From the NCBI RefSeq assembly GCF_000429005.1, contig NZ_AUBA01000017.1, positions 19,941 through 83,940 on the forward strand: a DNA stretch of 64,000 nucleotides. The letters run 5' to 3'. This document shows, piece after piece, positions 1-9,945 of the stretch (positions are counted from its first letter, which is position 1; each line of letters begins with the position of its first letter). The stretch comes from Novosphingobium acidiphilum DSM 19966. GTDB lineage: Bacteria > Pseudomonadota > Alphaproteobacteria > Sphingomonadales > Sphingomonadaceae. The notes below the pieces were generated by a model. That model worked only from the letters and a program-made list of their open reading frames with translations. It had not been told where the DNA came from and searched no databases. Both the position numbers and the translations under genes were made by a program.

Positions 1-893
1 TGCAGCAGATATGTCTTGTTGCCGTGCAGGATGCCGGGGCGTCCGCCGGCCAGGCTGGCGGCGTGGTCCTTGTCCAGACCGTATCCTGCCGCTTCGACGC
101 CGAGCATTTTTACGCTGGGATCGTCGAGGAACGGATGAAACAGGCCGATCGCGTTCGATCCGCCACCGATCGCCGCCACCAGCACATCGGGCAGGCGCCC
201 GGTGCGCGACAGCATCTGCGCGCGCGCCTCGCGCCCGATCACGCTTTGGAAATCGCGCACCAGTTCGGGATAGGGATGGGGTCCTGCGGCGGTGCCGATG
301 ATGTAGAACGTGTCGTGCACGTTCGCCACCCAGTCGCGCAGCGCTTCGTTCATCGCATCTTTCAGCGTTTTCGCCCCGGCCTGCACCGGGATCACCTCGG
401 CGCCCAAAAGCTTCATGCGGAACACGTTGGGCTGCTGCCGTTCGACATCGGTCGCGCCCATGTAGATCACGCAAGGCAGGCCGAACCGCGCGCACACCGT
501 CGCGGTCGCCACGCCATGCTGGCCGGCGCCGGTTTCGGCGATGATCCGCGTCTTGCCCATGCGCATGGCCAGCAGGATCTGGCCGATGCAATTGTTGATC
601 TTGTGCGCACCGGTGTGGTTCAGTTCGTCGCGTTTGAACCAGACTTGCGCGCCGCCGAGTTCCTCGGTCAGGCGCGGCGCGAAATAGAGCGGGCTCGGCC
701 GGCCGACGTAATGTTCCAGAAGATCGTCGAATTCCGCCTGGAATGCCGGATCGGCCTTGGCCTTGCGGTATTCGGTTTCCAGATCGAGGATCAGCGGCAT
801 CAGCGTTTCGGCAACATAACGCCCGCCAAACTGGCCAAAATGGCCGCGTTCGTCGGGCTGGTTACGGAAACTGTTGGGGGTTTGCGCGGTCAT
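1..893 (-). CDS. trpB: tryptophan synthase beta subunit, C-terminus beyond left edge
   Basis: TrpB joins indole to serine with PLP to make tryptophan in the cytoplasm. About 297 N-terminal residues lie in the window, starting MTAQTPNSFRNQPDERGHFG at an ATG at 891-893. The PLP lysine sits in the family motif HTGAHKINN, followed by AETGAGQHGVA and the glycine-rich GGGSNA phosphate-binding loop. The reading frame is open to base 1, so trpA probably follows outside the window. trpF lies upstream on the same strand but is separated by an oppositely oriented beta-barrel gene, so trpB probably has its own promoter in 894-1185. Identification is secure; only the C-terminus is missing. Confidence 0.97.
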   Translation of the reverse strand, partial: MTAQTPNSFRNQPDERGHFGQFGGRYVAETLMPLILDLETEYRKAKADPAFQAEFDDLLEHYVGRPSPLYFAPRLTEELGGAQVWFKRDELNHTGAHKINNCIGQILLAMRMGKTRIIAETGAGQHGVATATVCARFGLPCVIYMGATDVERQQPNVFRMKLLGAEVIPVQAGAKTLKDAMNEALRDWVANVHDTFYIIGTAAGPHPYPELVRDFQSVIGREARAQMLSRTGRLPDVLVAAIGGGSNAIGLFHPFLDDPSVKMLGVEAAGYGLDKDHAASLAGGRPGILHGNKTYLL

Positions 894-1030
894 GCCTTGG
901 CCTTTAAACCGCGCTGCCAAATTGTCCAGATGGCCCCTTCTGCCATTGCGCGCGCAGGTGATTATCCGCCAGGGCGTCTGTTCATCTGTCTGAAAGGCAA
1001 GCTAGTCTAAGCCGACCAGGCAACGTCGTG

Positions 1031-1113
1031 AAGGCGGTCCTGTTTCGGCAGGGCCGCCTTTTGCCCCCCGGCCGAAAATCGCGGGGGGCAAGGCAGGCCA
1101 CCGGGCGGGTGGC
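1031..1113. repeat. three consecutive hairpins in the trpB/beta-barrel divergent gap
   Basis: Three inverted repeats stand side by side. The first is a 12-bp stem at 1031-1042/1049-1060 with one G-T pair, followed on the plus strand by four T (1059-1062). The second is a perfect 10-bp stem at 1061-1070/1082-1091. The third is a 6-bp stem at 1097-1102/1108-1113. The first resembles a weak rightward terminator, yet no plus-strand gene ends there. On the minus strand the hairpins would lie in the trpB leader. No leader peptide rich in Trp codons was found, so calling it an attenuator would be speculative. Confidence 0.6.
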
Positions 1114-1185
1114 AGGCCTATCCCGCAGGCGGGGTCGCGGCGTTGTATGGGGCTGGTTCAACCATCTGAAAAAAAGGAACTTGTC

Positions 1186-1668
1186 ATGCGTCATTCCCTG
1201 TTTGGGCCGGGCTTTGCCTGCATCGGCGCCGCCCTGGCGCTGGCCACGCCGGCGCACGCGGATGAAACCCGGGTCGAAGTCAACACATCGGGCAATTTCT
1301 ATGGCGGGGATTACCAGCAATCGATCGGTGTGGCCGCCGGGCACGATTTCAATCTGGTGCCAGGCGTGTTTGCCGGTCCCGAAGTCTCGCTCGACAAGAC
1401 CTTGGCCGCCAACACGCTGACCGCGTTCGGGATCAGCGGGCGGGTCGGTGCGAATCTGGGCCCAGCGGGCAAGCTTTATGCCGTTGGCGGCTGGGCAACG
1501 CAGCCCTATCACGGCGGCAATCCCGACTGGGATATCGGTGCGGGGTATCAGCACAGCCTGCTGCCCGGCACTTATGGCAAGCTGGAATACCGCCACTTCA
1601 CCACGTCAGCCAATGGCATCACGCCCGCGCGCGATGCTGTCACCGTCGGCTTTGGCGCGCATTTCTAG
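1186..1668 (+). CDS. small exported outer-membrane beta-barrel protein
   Basis: A 160-residue protein with a clear Sec signal peptide (MRHSLFGPGFACIGAALALA, then TPAHA before DE). The mature part alternates aromatic and glycine residues in beta-hairpin fashion (SGNFYGGDYQQS, GKLYAVGGWA, YGKLEYRHF) and ends in Phe, as outer-membrane barrels do. Four to six short strands seem likely. The ATG at 1186 has an AAGGA ribosome site and fits the signal peptide; an upstream start at 1147 would spoil it. Its stop codon overlaps the trpF stop by two bases, tail to tail. The gene splits trpF from trpB. The specific function is unknown. Confidence 0.8.
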   Translation: MRHSLFGPGFACIGAALALATPAHADETRVEVNTSGNFYGGDYQQSIGVAAGHDFNLVPGVFAGPEVSLDKTLAANTLTAFGISGRVGANLGPAGKLYAVGGWATQPYHGGNPDWDIGAGYQHSLLPGTYGKLEYRHFTTSANGITPARDAVTVGFGAHF

Positions 1669-2306
1669 GCGCGAACGGCCTGACAGAATGCATGGATGCG
1701 CGCCGGGTCCTTGACCCCCGGCGCGCTTTCCACGCCCGAGGATACATCGACCGCAGGCGCGCCGGTGATCGCGATCGCTTCGGCCACATTGTCAGGGTCC
1801 AGCCCGCCTGCCAGCATCCATGGCAGGGCAGGGCGCACGCCTTTGAGTACGGCCCAATCGATGCGCAAGCCATTGCCGCCGGGCAAGTCCGCACCCTCGG
1901 GCGGTTTGGCATCGAACAGCACGCGTGCCGCCGCACCGGCAAAGCGGTCTGCGGCTGCCAGATCCGCGCGGGTCTTTACGCCAAGCGCCTTCCACACCGG
2001 CACCCCGTGGCGCGCGGCGGTGGCGGCAACCTGTTCGGGGGTTTCGCGCCCGTGCATCTGGATCACGTCGAGTGCCACCGTCGACAACACCTGGGCCAGA
2101 TAATCGGGCGTGGGATCGACCATCAGGCCGACGACCGTCACGCGTCCCGCGGCGCGCGCGGCGAGTGCGGCGGCCTGCGCCGGATCGAGATGTCGCGGGC
2201 TTTTGGCAAAGAACACCAGCCCGATGAAATCGGCATGCGCTGCCAGCGCCGCATCCAGCGCATCGGGGCTGTTGATCCCGCAGATCTTGATCAGGGGGGC
2301 AGGCAT
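1665..2306 (-). CDS. trpF: phosphoribosylanthranilate isomerase
   Basis: TrpF converts N-(5'-phosphoribosyl)anthranilate to CdRP in tryptophan synthesis. The 213-residue protein shows the (beta/alpha)8-barrel landmarks: IKICGI at the start with the catalytic Cys, LVFFAKSPRHL, IQMHGRE, a FDAKPPEG segment, WMLAGGLDPDNV and DVSSGVESAPGVKD at the phosphate-binding end. The start MPAPLIKICGI at 2304-2306 leaves the catalytic strand at the N-terminus as usual. The gene is four bases from the GNAT gene upstream, so both are probably co-transcribed with pyrF. Its TAG stop interleaves with that of the opposing beta-barrel gene. Confidence 0.97.
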   Translation of the reverse strand: MPAPLIKICGINSPDALDAALAAHADFIGLVFFAKSPRHLDPAQAAALAARAAGRVTVVGLMVDPTPDYLAQVLSTVALDVIQMHGRETPEQVAATAARHGVPVWKALGVKTRADLAAADRFAGAAARVLFDAKPPEGADLPGGNGLRIDWAVLKGVRPALPWMLAGGLDPDNVAEAIAITGAPAVDVSSGVESAPGVKDPARIHAFCQAVRA

Positions 2307-2310
2307 GCGG

Positions 2311-2820
2311 TCAGGCCAGGTCCCGTTCCAGCACAACCATGGCAAACGGATGATCGCCCGGCACCGGAAACGGCCGGGTCTCGCCATGAAACGCATAGCC
2401 GCAGCGCTGATACCATGCGATCAGTTCGGCGCGCCTGTCGATCACGGTCATTTCCATGACATGCGCACCAAATTCATCGCGCGCCACGCGCTCTGCTGCG
2501 GTGATCAACGCGCGGCCCAGCCCCGCGGCCTGCAATGCAGGATCGACGCACAACATGCCAAGATACGCGCGGCCATCGCCGCGGTTGCTGGTGGTCACCG
2601 TGCCGATCAGCGTGCCGTCGGCTTCGGCCAGGATCACCCGCGCCGCCGCGTCGGCGATCGTGTGCGCCAGGGTTTCGTGCGAGGTGCGTTCGTCATCCAG
2701 CAGGTCGGCCTCGTGCGTCCATCCGGCACGCGCGGTGTCGCCGCGATAGGCGCGTTCGACCAGCGCGCGCAACCGCGGCACATCGGCCGTGGTTGCCGTG
2801 CGGAATGCGGGCGTCAGCAT
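2311..2820 (-). CDS. GNAT-family N-acetyltransferase
   Basis: A 169-residue single-domain GNAT protein. The acetyl-CoA binding motif A is visible in LGMLCVDPALQAAGLGRALITAAE (V-x-P-x-x-Q-x-x-G-L-G), followed by the typical WYQRCGYAFHGETRPFP C-terminal beta-bulge region. The substrate cannot be read from sequence; small molecules, peptides or protein N-termini are all possible. It sits between pyrF (13-bp gap) and trpF (4-bp gap) on the same strand, an insertion into an otherwise common pyrF-trpF arrangement, so it is likely co-expressed with them. Confidence 0.9.
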   Translation of the reverse strand: MLTPAFRTATTADVPRLRALVERAYRGDTARAGWTHEADLLDDERTSHETLAHTIADAAARVILAEADGTLIGTVTTSNRGDGRAYLGMLCVDPALQAAGLGRALITAAERVARDEFGAHVMEMTVIDRRAELIAWYQRCGYAFHGETRPFPVPGDHPFAMVVLERDLA

Positions 2821-2833
2821 CGCGCGATGACCC

Positions 2834-3511
2834 TTACAGCGTGCCTTCGATCGCGCGCGCGGCCGCGACAGGATCTTCGGCGCGCGCGATCGGGCGGCCG
2901 ATCACCAGCACGCTGGCGCCGGCATCGCGTGCGGCGCGCGGGGTAACGGTTCGCTTTTGATCTTCCTTGCTGCCTTCGCCGGCGGGGCGCAGCCCGGGCA
3001 CGACCAGGTATCCGCCTTTCCAGCGGCGGTGCACGGCCGCCACTTCGTGGCCCGAACACACGATGCCGTCGAGGCCCGCCTCTTGCGCCAGATCGGCCAG
3101 GCGCAGGACCTGGTCGTGCGACGATCCGCCGACGCCGATGCGCGCCAGATCGGCATCGTCCAGGCTGGTCAGCACGGTGACCGCAACCACGCGGGTGTTT
3201 TCCCCCGCGGCAGCCTTGGCATCCTCCATCATCGCGCGCCCGCCCGACGCGTGCACCGTGACGATCGCGGGTTGCAGCACGTGGATCGCCTGCATTGCCG
3301 CGGCCACCGTGTTGGGAATGTCGTGCAGTTTCAGATCGAGAAAGATCGGCAGGCCGATCTTGGCCACTTCGTGCACGCCGTGATGGCCATGCGCACAAAA
3401 GAATTCGAGCCCCAGTTTCAGCCCGCCGATATGGCTGCGCACTTTCTGGGCCAGCGCCATTGCGCTGTCGAGGCGGGGCAGATCAAGCGCAAGATAGATC
3501 GGGTTGCTCAC
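2834..3511 (-). CDS. pyrF: orotidine 5'-phosphate decarboxylase
   Basis: PyrF decarboxylates OMP to UMP, the last step of pyrimidine synthesis. The 225-residue protein carries the family signatures: the early substrate aspartate in LALDLP, the catalytic D-x-K-x-x-D of IFLDLKLHDIPNTV, and the phosphate-binding loop VVPGLRPAG plus VIGRPI near the end. Translation starts with GTG at 3509-3511 (MSNPIYLALDLP); no better ATG lies upstream in frame. It is followed closely by the GNAT gene and preceded by the LapA-like gene (8-bp gap), forming a minus-strand run. Confidence 0.96.
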   Translation of the reverse strand: MSNPIYLALDLPRLDSAMALAQKVRSHIGGLKLGLEFFCAHGHHGVHEVAKIGLPIFLDLKLHDIPNTVAAAMQAIHVLQPAIVTVHASGGRAMMEDAKAAAGENTRVVAVTVLTSLDDADLARIGVGGSSHDQVLRLADLAQEAGLDGIVCSGHEVAAVHRRWKGGYLVVPGLRPAGEGSKEDQKRTVTPRAARDAGASVLVIGRPIARAEDPVAAARAIEGTL

Positions 3512-3519
3512 AGGTCTGG

Positions 3520-3831
3520 TCAGTCCTTGCTGTCGAATGCGTCGTGGCGTGTGCTGGGCTGCTCGGCGGCATGAGTCAATGCATGGGCCTGGGCCGCCAG
3601 CGTCGCCTCAAGCGTGGCGATGCGCCGCCCCATGCTCCAGCGCGTGGCGCGCAGCATCAGCGATGTCGGCACAAATCCGATCAGCAGCGCGACGATCACC
3701 AGCACCCACGGCTTGGTATCGACGCTGATGCCCGGCCAGATATGGACGGTGATATAGCTGTCGTTGCCATAGGTGAACGCGAACAAGGCCGCCACCACCA
3801 CGATCCAGAAAACGGTTTTCAGCGCGCGCAT
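3520..3831 (-). CDS. LapA-domain membrane protein
   Basis: A 103-residue protein starting MRALKTVFWIVVVAALFAF at 3829-3831, with a GAAAGACC ribosome site. Two transmembrane helices (about residues 4-21 and 42-62) are joined by a short loop, followed by an Arg-rich cytosolic segment (RATRWSMGRRIATLEATLAA) that is probably coiled-coil. This is the layout of LapA/DUF1049 proteins, which in E. coli help to assemble lipopolysaccharide with LapB. Its position just upstream of pyrF-trpF is usual in sphingomonads. The function here is inferred from the family. Confidence 0.8.
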   Translation of the reverse strand: MRALKTVFWIVVVAALFAFTYGNDSYITVHIWPGISVDTKPWVLVIVALLIGFVPTSLMLRATRWSMGRRIATLEATLAAQAHALTHAAEQPSTRHDAFDSKD

Positions 3832-3898
3832 TGTGGTCTTTCCGCTAGGCAGCCACCCCAATGGCCGACCCTAACGCATCGGGGGCACATGTGAAGTG

Positions 3899-5212
<1,314 letters not shown>

Positions 5213-5321
5213 GGCGGACCTTTCGGCGGGGAATGCTCCTCGCGCCGCTAGGCCGTGGGCACGGCAATGGCAAGCCCGAACCCCGCGGTTGATCCTTCCG
5301 CGATCGGCGATGACGCGGGAC

Positions 5322-7097
5322 CTATGCCGCCTGCCGTGCGCGCATGGGGCTGCCGCCAAGCCCCTTGTCGACAAACCCGATATCGAATTGCCTGACCAGT
5401 CCGCTCAATCCATTGGCCTCGGTGGACAACGAGCGCGCGGAGGCGGACGACTGTTCGACCAGCGCGGCGTTCTGTTGGGTGGTGCGGTCCATATTCGACA
5501 CCGCGCTGTCCACCTGCAAAATCGTATTCGACTGTTCGCGCGATGCAGCTGCGATCGTTTCGATCATGTCGGACAGTTCCTGCGTGCTGATAACGATCTG
5601 CGCGAGCGCGGCCTGGGTCTGGCCGATCATGGTCACACCTTGCGCGACGTCCCTGCCGCTCGACTTGATAATGTCGGTGATGTCCTTGGCCGCGTCGGAA
5701 CTGCGCTGGGCCAAGGCCCGCACTTCGGTTGCGACGACCGCGAAGCCCCTGCCAGCTTCACCCGCGCGCGCGGCTTCAACCCCGGCGTTCAGCGCCAACA
5801 GATTGGTCTGGAACGCGATGCCTTCGATCAGACCGACGATTTCTTCCATCTTCTGGCTTGAAGCAGCGATCTGGTTCATTGCCTCGACCGTCTGGTGCAT
5901 TGTCTCTCCACTGCCTTTGGCGCTCGCCTGCGCGGCGCGTGCCAACGTGCTTGCCTCTGCCGCGGTCTGGGCGGTGCTCGTGGCTGAATGGGTCAATTCG
6001 CGTACAGCGGCGGAGGATTCTTCCAGGCTCGCCGCCTGCCCTTCGGTGCGCGCCGCCAGATCGGCGGCGGCGGAAGAAATTTCGTTGGCCCCGTTGCTGA
6101 CCGCATGGGCCGCGGTGGTCACATCGCGCATCAGATCGGCCATCGTGGCGATCGTCGCATTGAAATCGGCACGCAACTGCTCGTAATCGCCGGGGAAAGG
6201 TTGATTGATCGAAGCGGTCAATCGGCCCGCCTTCAACGCCGCCAGACCTTCGCCAAGCGCACCCACCACCTGGCGCTGCATCGCCGCCTGGCTGTCGGCC
6301 GCCGCGCGGCTGCGCGCGGCAACGCTGTCCTTGATTGACACCAGCGCGCGTCCGATATCGCCCACTTCGTCGGTGAGGGTCGCGCCCGGGATATCGCGAT
6401 CAAGATTGCCATTTGCCATGTCCTGCATTGCAGTGGCCAACTGCACCAGCGGAGATGACAAACGGTGGCGTATCAGCAGGATGACCGCCAGGACCAAGCC
6501 CAGCACTCCGCCAATGAGCGCTTGCGCCAGCGTCTTGTCGGCTTTGGCCTCGGCCATTCCGGCATCGCTTTCGCGCTTTCCGAGTTCGGCATTGTAGGCA
6601 ATCTCGATATCCAGCATCTTGCCCATGGCATTTGCACGCGCAGTCGCGGCGACAGCCACGCGTTGCATGGCATCGCGTTGCGCCAATGTCAGGGTTTGCA
6701 AGGGTTTGGCTTGATCCTTGAAGCCAATCCAGGCTTCGGCCACGTCGTTGTATTCGGCCCGCTCGTGATCATCCGAAATCAGCGCGCGATAGGCAAGCAG
6801 CTCGGCATCGACATCGCTGCTGCGCGCGGTCAGCGCGTCGTGGTATTTGCGCAACTCGGTATCGCTTTGGGCGATGCCCGCAAGCGCCGCGGCGTGCGCC
6901 GCTTCAAGCGCGTTGCCGCGAATTTTGTCGAGCGCTTGCAGGCTGGGGACGATATTGACCGTGTCATAGTCGAGGTGGGCGCTCAAGGTGGTCGCGGTGT
7001 TCAGCACGATCGCGGAACTGGCAATTGACAGCGTTGCCAAAGTGGCAATGCCGGCAAATGTGACAGTCGTAATTCGAAACGTGCCTAACATCGCCAT
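5322..7097 (-). CDS. methyl-accepting chemotaxis protein
   Basis: A 591-residue inner-membrane chemoreceptor. A first transmembrane helix (about residues 8-31) is followed by an all-helical periplasmic sensor of the four-helix-bundle type, a second transmembrane helix (190-209) and a HAMP linker. The cytoplasmic signalling bundle contains the highly conserved tip GIAFQTNLLALNAGVEAARA, which contacts CheA/CheW. The start at 7095-7097 (MAMLGTFRITTVTF) follows an AGGA site at proper spacing; the ATG at 7122-7124 lacks one. No other chemotaxis genes are near, so it is an orphan receptor. The ligand is unknown. Confidence 0.93.
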   Translation of the reverse strand: MAMLGTFRITTVTFAGIATLATLSIASSAIVLNTATTLSAHLDYDTVNIVPSLQALDKIRGNALEAAHAAALAGIAQSDTELRKYHDALTARSSDVDAELLAYRALISDDHERAEYNDVAEAWIGFKDQAKPLQTLTLAQRDAMQRVAVAATARANAMGKMLDIEIAYNAELGKRESDAGMAEAKADKTLAQALIGGVLGLVLAVILLIRHRLSSPLVQLATAMQDMANGNLDRDIPGATLTDEVGDIGRALVSIKDSVAARSRAAADSQAAMQRQVVGALGEGLAALKAGRLTASINQPFPGDYEQLRADFNATIATMADLMRDVTTAAHAVSNGANEISSAAADLAARTEGQAASLEESSAAVRELTHSATSTAQTAAEASTLARAAQASAKGSGETMHQTVEAMNQIAASSQKMEEIVGLIEGIAFQTNLLALNAGVEAARAGEAGRGFAVVATEVRALAQRSSDAAKDITDIIKSSGRDVAQGVTMIGQTQAALAQIVISTQELSDMIETIAAASREQSNTILQVDSAVSNMDRTTQQNAALVEQSSASARSLSTEANGLSGLVRQFDIGFVDKGLGGSPMRARQAA

Positions 7098-7292
7098 TGG
7101 TGTGCTTCCTGCAATGTGGTTCATGCTTTTCGAACAGCCCGCGCATTGTGGCGTGAACATTCTCGATAGTGCGGTTTTTAATGAATTCGGCTGAATCTTC
7201 GGATTCGGCGATGCTAGGTATTGTGGCGTATATTGTGCGCAATTCCGGGCCCTTGGGGTGCCCAGCAACGGCCGGGTGCGGACCGTCGGGCG

Positions 7293-8189
7293 TCAGAACC
7301 GCTGCGACAGGCCGGTGTAGATCTGCGCCGCCGGCACCACGCCGCCCAACTTGAAATTGGCCCCGGCATCCCATTGCAACCGCGGTGTAATGGCCCATGC
7401 GACCGCCGTGTCGAGCGTATAGACACGGCTGTCGCCGCGTTCAAACGATCGTGTGGCGAAAGCTTCGGCATAGAGTGTCCAGCGCTTGCCTACTGGATGA
7501 CTGAGATTTGCCAGGATATTTGCAGAGCGGTGATATCCGCGTGCTTGCGCGTTGTGGAGTTCGTCGATCTCGGGACTGAGCACCAGGGTGAATGCCTGCG
7601 GCAACGCGATGCTGATCGGCGTGATCAGGCCGCCTTCGACCGCGCCGTTGCCCAATGCGGAGCGCGCGGTCGGGACTTTGACATAGGGCATCACCGCAAT
7701 CGCCAGCGTGCCGCCATCGTTGCCGATCAGATTGATCTTGAGCCGTACGACGCTGTCGGAGCAGCCCGAGACTGCGCTGCGACGGGATCCGGTACGGATA
7801 ACCGCGCCTTCAAACGGCGTTGCCTGCACTTCGATGTCGATCGCGTGGGTCAGGCCAAGCTTCAGTGTGGGATCGACAATGGTCCACGTGCGAATGTCTG
7901 CGCCATCCTGTCGTGCCACGGCATAGACAGCCAGATCGGTCTCGTACTGGAAATGGCCTTGATCGACGGTATAGGGCACGTAGGATTTGGTTGGCCGGTC
8001 GGTGCTGAAGCTGCGCGTTGTCGATGCGGGCATTGGCGTGGCCGGCGCGGCCAGTGCGGCGTCGGCCGCGGTCTCGGCAGCTGGCGGCGCAGGACCGGGG
8101 TCGGCTTGCGCTGCGCCGGATGCCAGCATAACCCCCAGCGTGGCGCCCGCAATCGCAATCCGACTGCAGACGCGGCGGACTTGAACCAT
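7293..8189 (-). CDS. exported MetA-type outer-membrane transporter-like protein
   Basis: A 298-residue protein with a Sec signal peptide cleaved after GAAQA (about residue 29), then an Ala/Pro linker and a predicted 10-12-strand beta-barrel ending in QRF. The pattern (TDRPTKSYVPYTVDQGHFQYETDL, then alternating strands such as LPQAFTLVLSPEIDEL and WTLYAEAF) resembles the 'MetA pathway of phenol degradation' outer-membrane family, whose substrates are poorly known. No catabolic genes adjoin it. It lies alone between the chemoreceptor promoter region and the pterin dehydratase. Confidence 0.75.
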   Translation of the reverse strand: MVQVRRVCSRIAIAGATLGVMLASGAAQADPGPAPPAAETAADAALAAPATPMPASTTRSFSTDRPTKSYVPYTVDQGHFQYETDLAVYAVARQDGADIRTWTIVDPTLKLGLTHAIDIEVQATPFEGAVIRTGSRRSAVSGCSDSVVRLKINLIGNDGGTLAIAVMPYVKVPTARSALGNGAVEGGLITPISIALPQAFTLVLSPEIDELHNAQARGYHRSANILANLSHPVGKRWTLYAEAFATRSFERGDSRVYTLDTAVAWAITPRLQWDAGANFKLGGVVPAAQIYTGLSQRF

Positions 8190-8303
8190 AGTGGCGATTT
8201 TTCCCGCGTTGTCGCAAGCCAGGGTTCTGGCTGCTGCGGAGGCTTATCGCTGGCATTGCATGGTCATTGGGTAACATCGATACTATGGTTCAATACATAG
8301 CGA

Positions 8304-8597
8304 TCACTCCGCAAACACGTCGATCGCGCGCGCCAGCGCCACATCGCGCTGCGACAACCCGCCTGCGTCATGCGTGGTCAGGCGGATTTCAACGCGGTTG
8401 TAGACGTTGAACCATTCGGGGTGGTGGTCGGCCTTTTCGGCGACGATCGCCACGCGGGTCATGAAACCGAAGGCCTGGGCAAAGTCGTCGAACGTGATCG
8501 TGCGGGTGATCGCCAGCGCGTCGTCGCTCAGGGCCCAATGGGGCAGGGTGGTCAGCGCGGCAGCGCGTTCGTCGGGGGTCAGTTGGGCCAGGGCCAT
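8304..8597 (-). CDS. phhB: pterin-4a-carbinolamine dehydratase
   Basis: A 97-residue protein that dehydrates 4a-hydroxytetrahydropterin, recycling the cofactor of aromatic amino-acid hydroxylases. The signature is complete: EKADHHPEWFNVYNRVEI with the HHPxW catalytic histidines and LTTHDAGGLSQRD with the third histidine. Family length is about 95-105 residues. The start MALAQLTPDERAAAL at 8595-8597 fits this; the open frame continues upstream but antisense to ccmA. It is divergent from ccmA, 55 bp away. No phenylalanine hydroxylase gene is in the window. Confidence 0.95.
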   Translation of the reverse strand: MALAQLTPDERAAALTTLPHWALSDDALAITRTITFDDFAQAFGFMTRVAIVAEKADHHPEWFNVYNRVEIRLTTHDAGGLSQRDVALARAIDVFAE

Positions 8598-8652
8598 GGC
8601 GCGTCCTTTGCAAACTTGTTCGGGGCCCTCGTTTCCCCTATCGGCTGGGGGG

Positions 8653-9243
8653 ATGCAACCGTGTCGTCTTGTCGCCGATGATCTTGCCTGTCGCCGGGGC
8701 GACCGCGTGTTGTTGCGCGGTGTCGGCTTTGCGCTTGATGCGGGCGACGCACTGCACCTGGCCGGGCCCAACGGGATCGGCAAATCCAGTCTTATGCGGA
8801 TACTGGCCGGATTGGCGCGGGCCTGTGCGGGCACCGTAACGGCCACCGGCACGGTTGGCCTGATGGACGAACACCTGCCGCTCGACGGCCATCGGCCGCT
8901 GGACGCGGCGCTGGCATTCTGGCGGCGGATCGACGGTGGCGTGGCACCGATCGCCGATTTCGGGCTGGACGATCTGGCCGATGTGCCCGTGCGGTATCTG
9001 TCCACCGGACAGCGCAAGCGCGCGGCGCTGGCGTGCCTTTCGGCAAGCGGCGCCGGAATCTGGCTGCTGGACGAGCCGTTGAACGGTCTCGACACGCATT
9101 GGACCGGGGTGGCGCATGCCGCGATCGAGGCACATCGCGCGCGCGGCGGGATTGCGGTCGTCGCCTCGCACCAGCCGCTGGCTCTGGCTGGGCTCGGCGT
9201 GCTGCCGTTGCTGCCGCATGTGCCGGCGGGCGCGGGCGATTGA
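8653..9243 (+). CDS. ccmA: cytochrome c biogenesis ABC transporter ATP-binding protein
   Basis: CcmA is the ATPase of the CcmABCD complex that releases holo-CcmE (heme chaperone) during c-type cytochrome maturation. In 196 residues it shows Walker A (GPNGIGKSS), the ABC signature region (LSTGQRKR), Walker B (IWLLDEPLNGLD) and the switch histidine (ASHQPL). The ATG at 8653 follows a G-rich ribosome site. ccmB starts six bases downstream, so the two are translated as a unit. Confidence 0.95.
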   Translation: MQPCRLVADDLACRRGDRVLLRGVGFALDAGDALHLAGPNGIGKSSLMRILAGLARACAGTVTATGTVGLMDEHLPLDGHRPLDAALAFWRRIDGGVAPIADFGLDDLADVPVRYLSTGQRKRAALACLSASGAGIWLLDEPLNGLDTHWTGVAHAAIEAHRARGGIAVVASHQPLALAGLGVLPLLPHVPAGAGD

Positions 9244-9248
9244 CGGCG

Positions 9249-9920
9249 ATGGCGCGCACCCCGACCAAGCTGGCACTGATTTTCGTGCGAGATTGCACGA
9301 TCCTGCTGGGCGGCGCGCGCGGGCGGGGCGGGGCTGTCTTGCCGTTGCTGTTCTTTCTGGCGGTGGCCATGCTCTATCCGTTTGGCGTGGGGCCCGATGC
9401 AAAGCTGCTGGCGCGCACCGGCGCCGGGGTGATCTGGGTCGCGGCGTTGCTTGCGGCGATCCTGCCGCTCGATCGGCTGGTCGAGCCCGATCTTGAGGCG
9501 GGGTTTTTCGACCAGTGGGCGCTGCGCGGGTTATCCGAAGAGGCGGTGATGCTGGTGCGGATCGTGGCGCATTGGCTGTGCTTTGGCGTGCCGCTGATGC
9601 TGGCCACGCCGATCGCCGCGGGGCTTTTGGCGATCGATGGTCATGCGCTGATCGTGCTCGAACTGGGGCTTCTGGCGGGAACGCCGGGGCTGGCCGCGAT
9701 CGGGGTGACGATTGCGGCATTGACCGCCGGATTGCGCGCGGGCGCAGCGCTGGGCGGATTGTTGCTGATCCCTCTGGCGGTGCCGCTGCTGATCTTTGGA
9801 GCAGGGTCGTTGCAGGCGGGCGGCGAAAATGGTCTGTTGCTGCTGGCGGCGGCCAGTCTGGTGGCGGTGGCGGTGGCGCCGTTCGCCGCAGGTGCCGCGA
9901 TCCGCGCGGCGCGGGACTGA
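9249..9920 (+). CDS. ccmB: heme exporter protein CcmB
   Basis: CcmB is the six-helix membrane partner of CcmA in the CcmABCD complex at the inner membrane. The 223-residue protein has about six hydrophobic segments (for example VLPLLFFLAVAMLYPFGVG and LGGLLLIPLAVPLLIFGAGSL) and the conserved cytosolic entry L-x-x-x-x-R-D. The ATG at 9249 sits immediately after the ccmA stop. ccmC, which usually comes next, is absent here; the next gene encodes an unrelated-looking membrane protein. Confidence 0.93.
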   Translation: MARTPTKLALIFVRDCTILLGGARGRGGAVLPLLFFLAVAMLYPFGVGPDAKLLARTGAGVIWVAALLAAILPLDRLVEPDLEAGFFDQWALRGLSEEAVMLVRIVAHWLCFGVPLMLATPIAAGLLAIDGHALIVLELGLLAGTPGLAAIGVTIAALTAGLRAGAALGGLLLIPLAVPLLIFGAGSLQAGGENGLLLLAAASLVAVAVAPFAAGAAIRAARD

Positions 9921-9945
9921 GACGAGAACGGGCAGGGGGGGTGCC

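Noticed and set aside
24..1010. Plus-strand open frame of 328 codons
   Set aside because: It is antisense to trpB and its product has the His/Arg/Gln-rich composition of a shadow frame.
1031..1062. True transcription terminator of a plus-strand gene
   Set aside because: Only four T follow the stem and no plus-strand gene ends upstream, so it is listed only as a hairpin.
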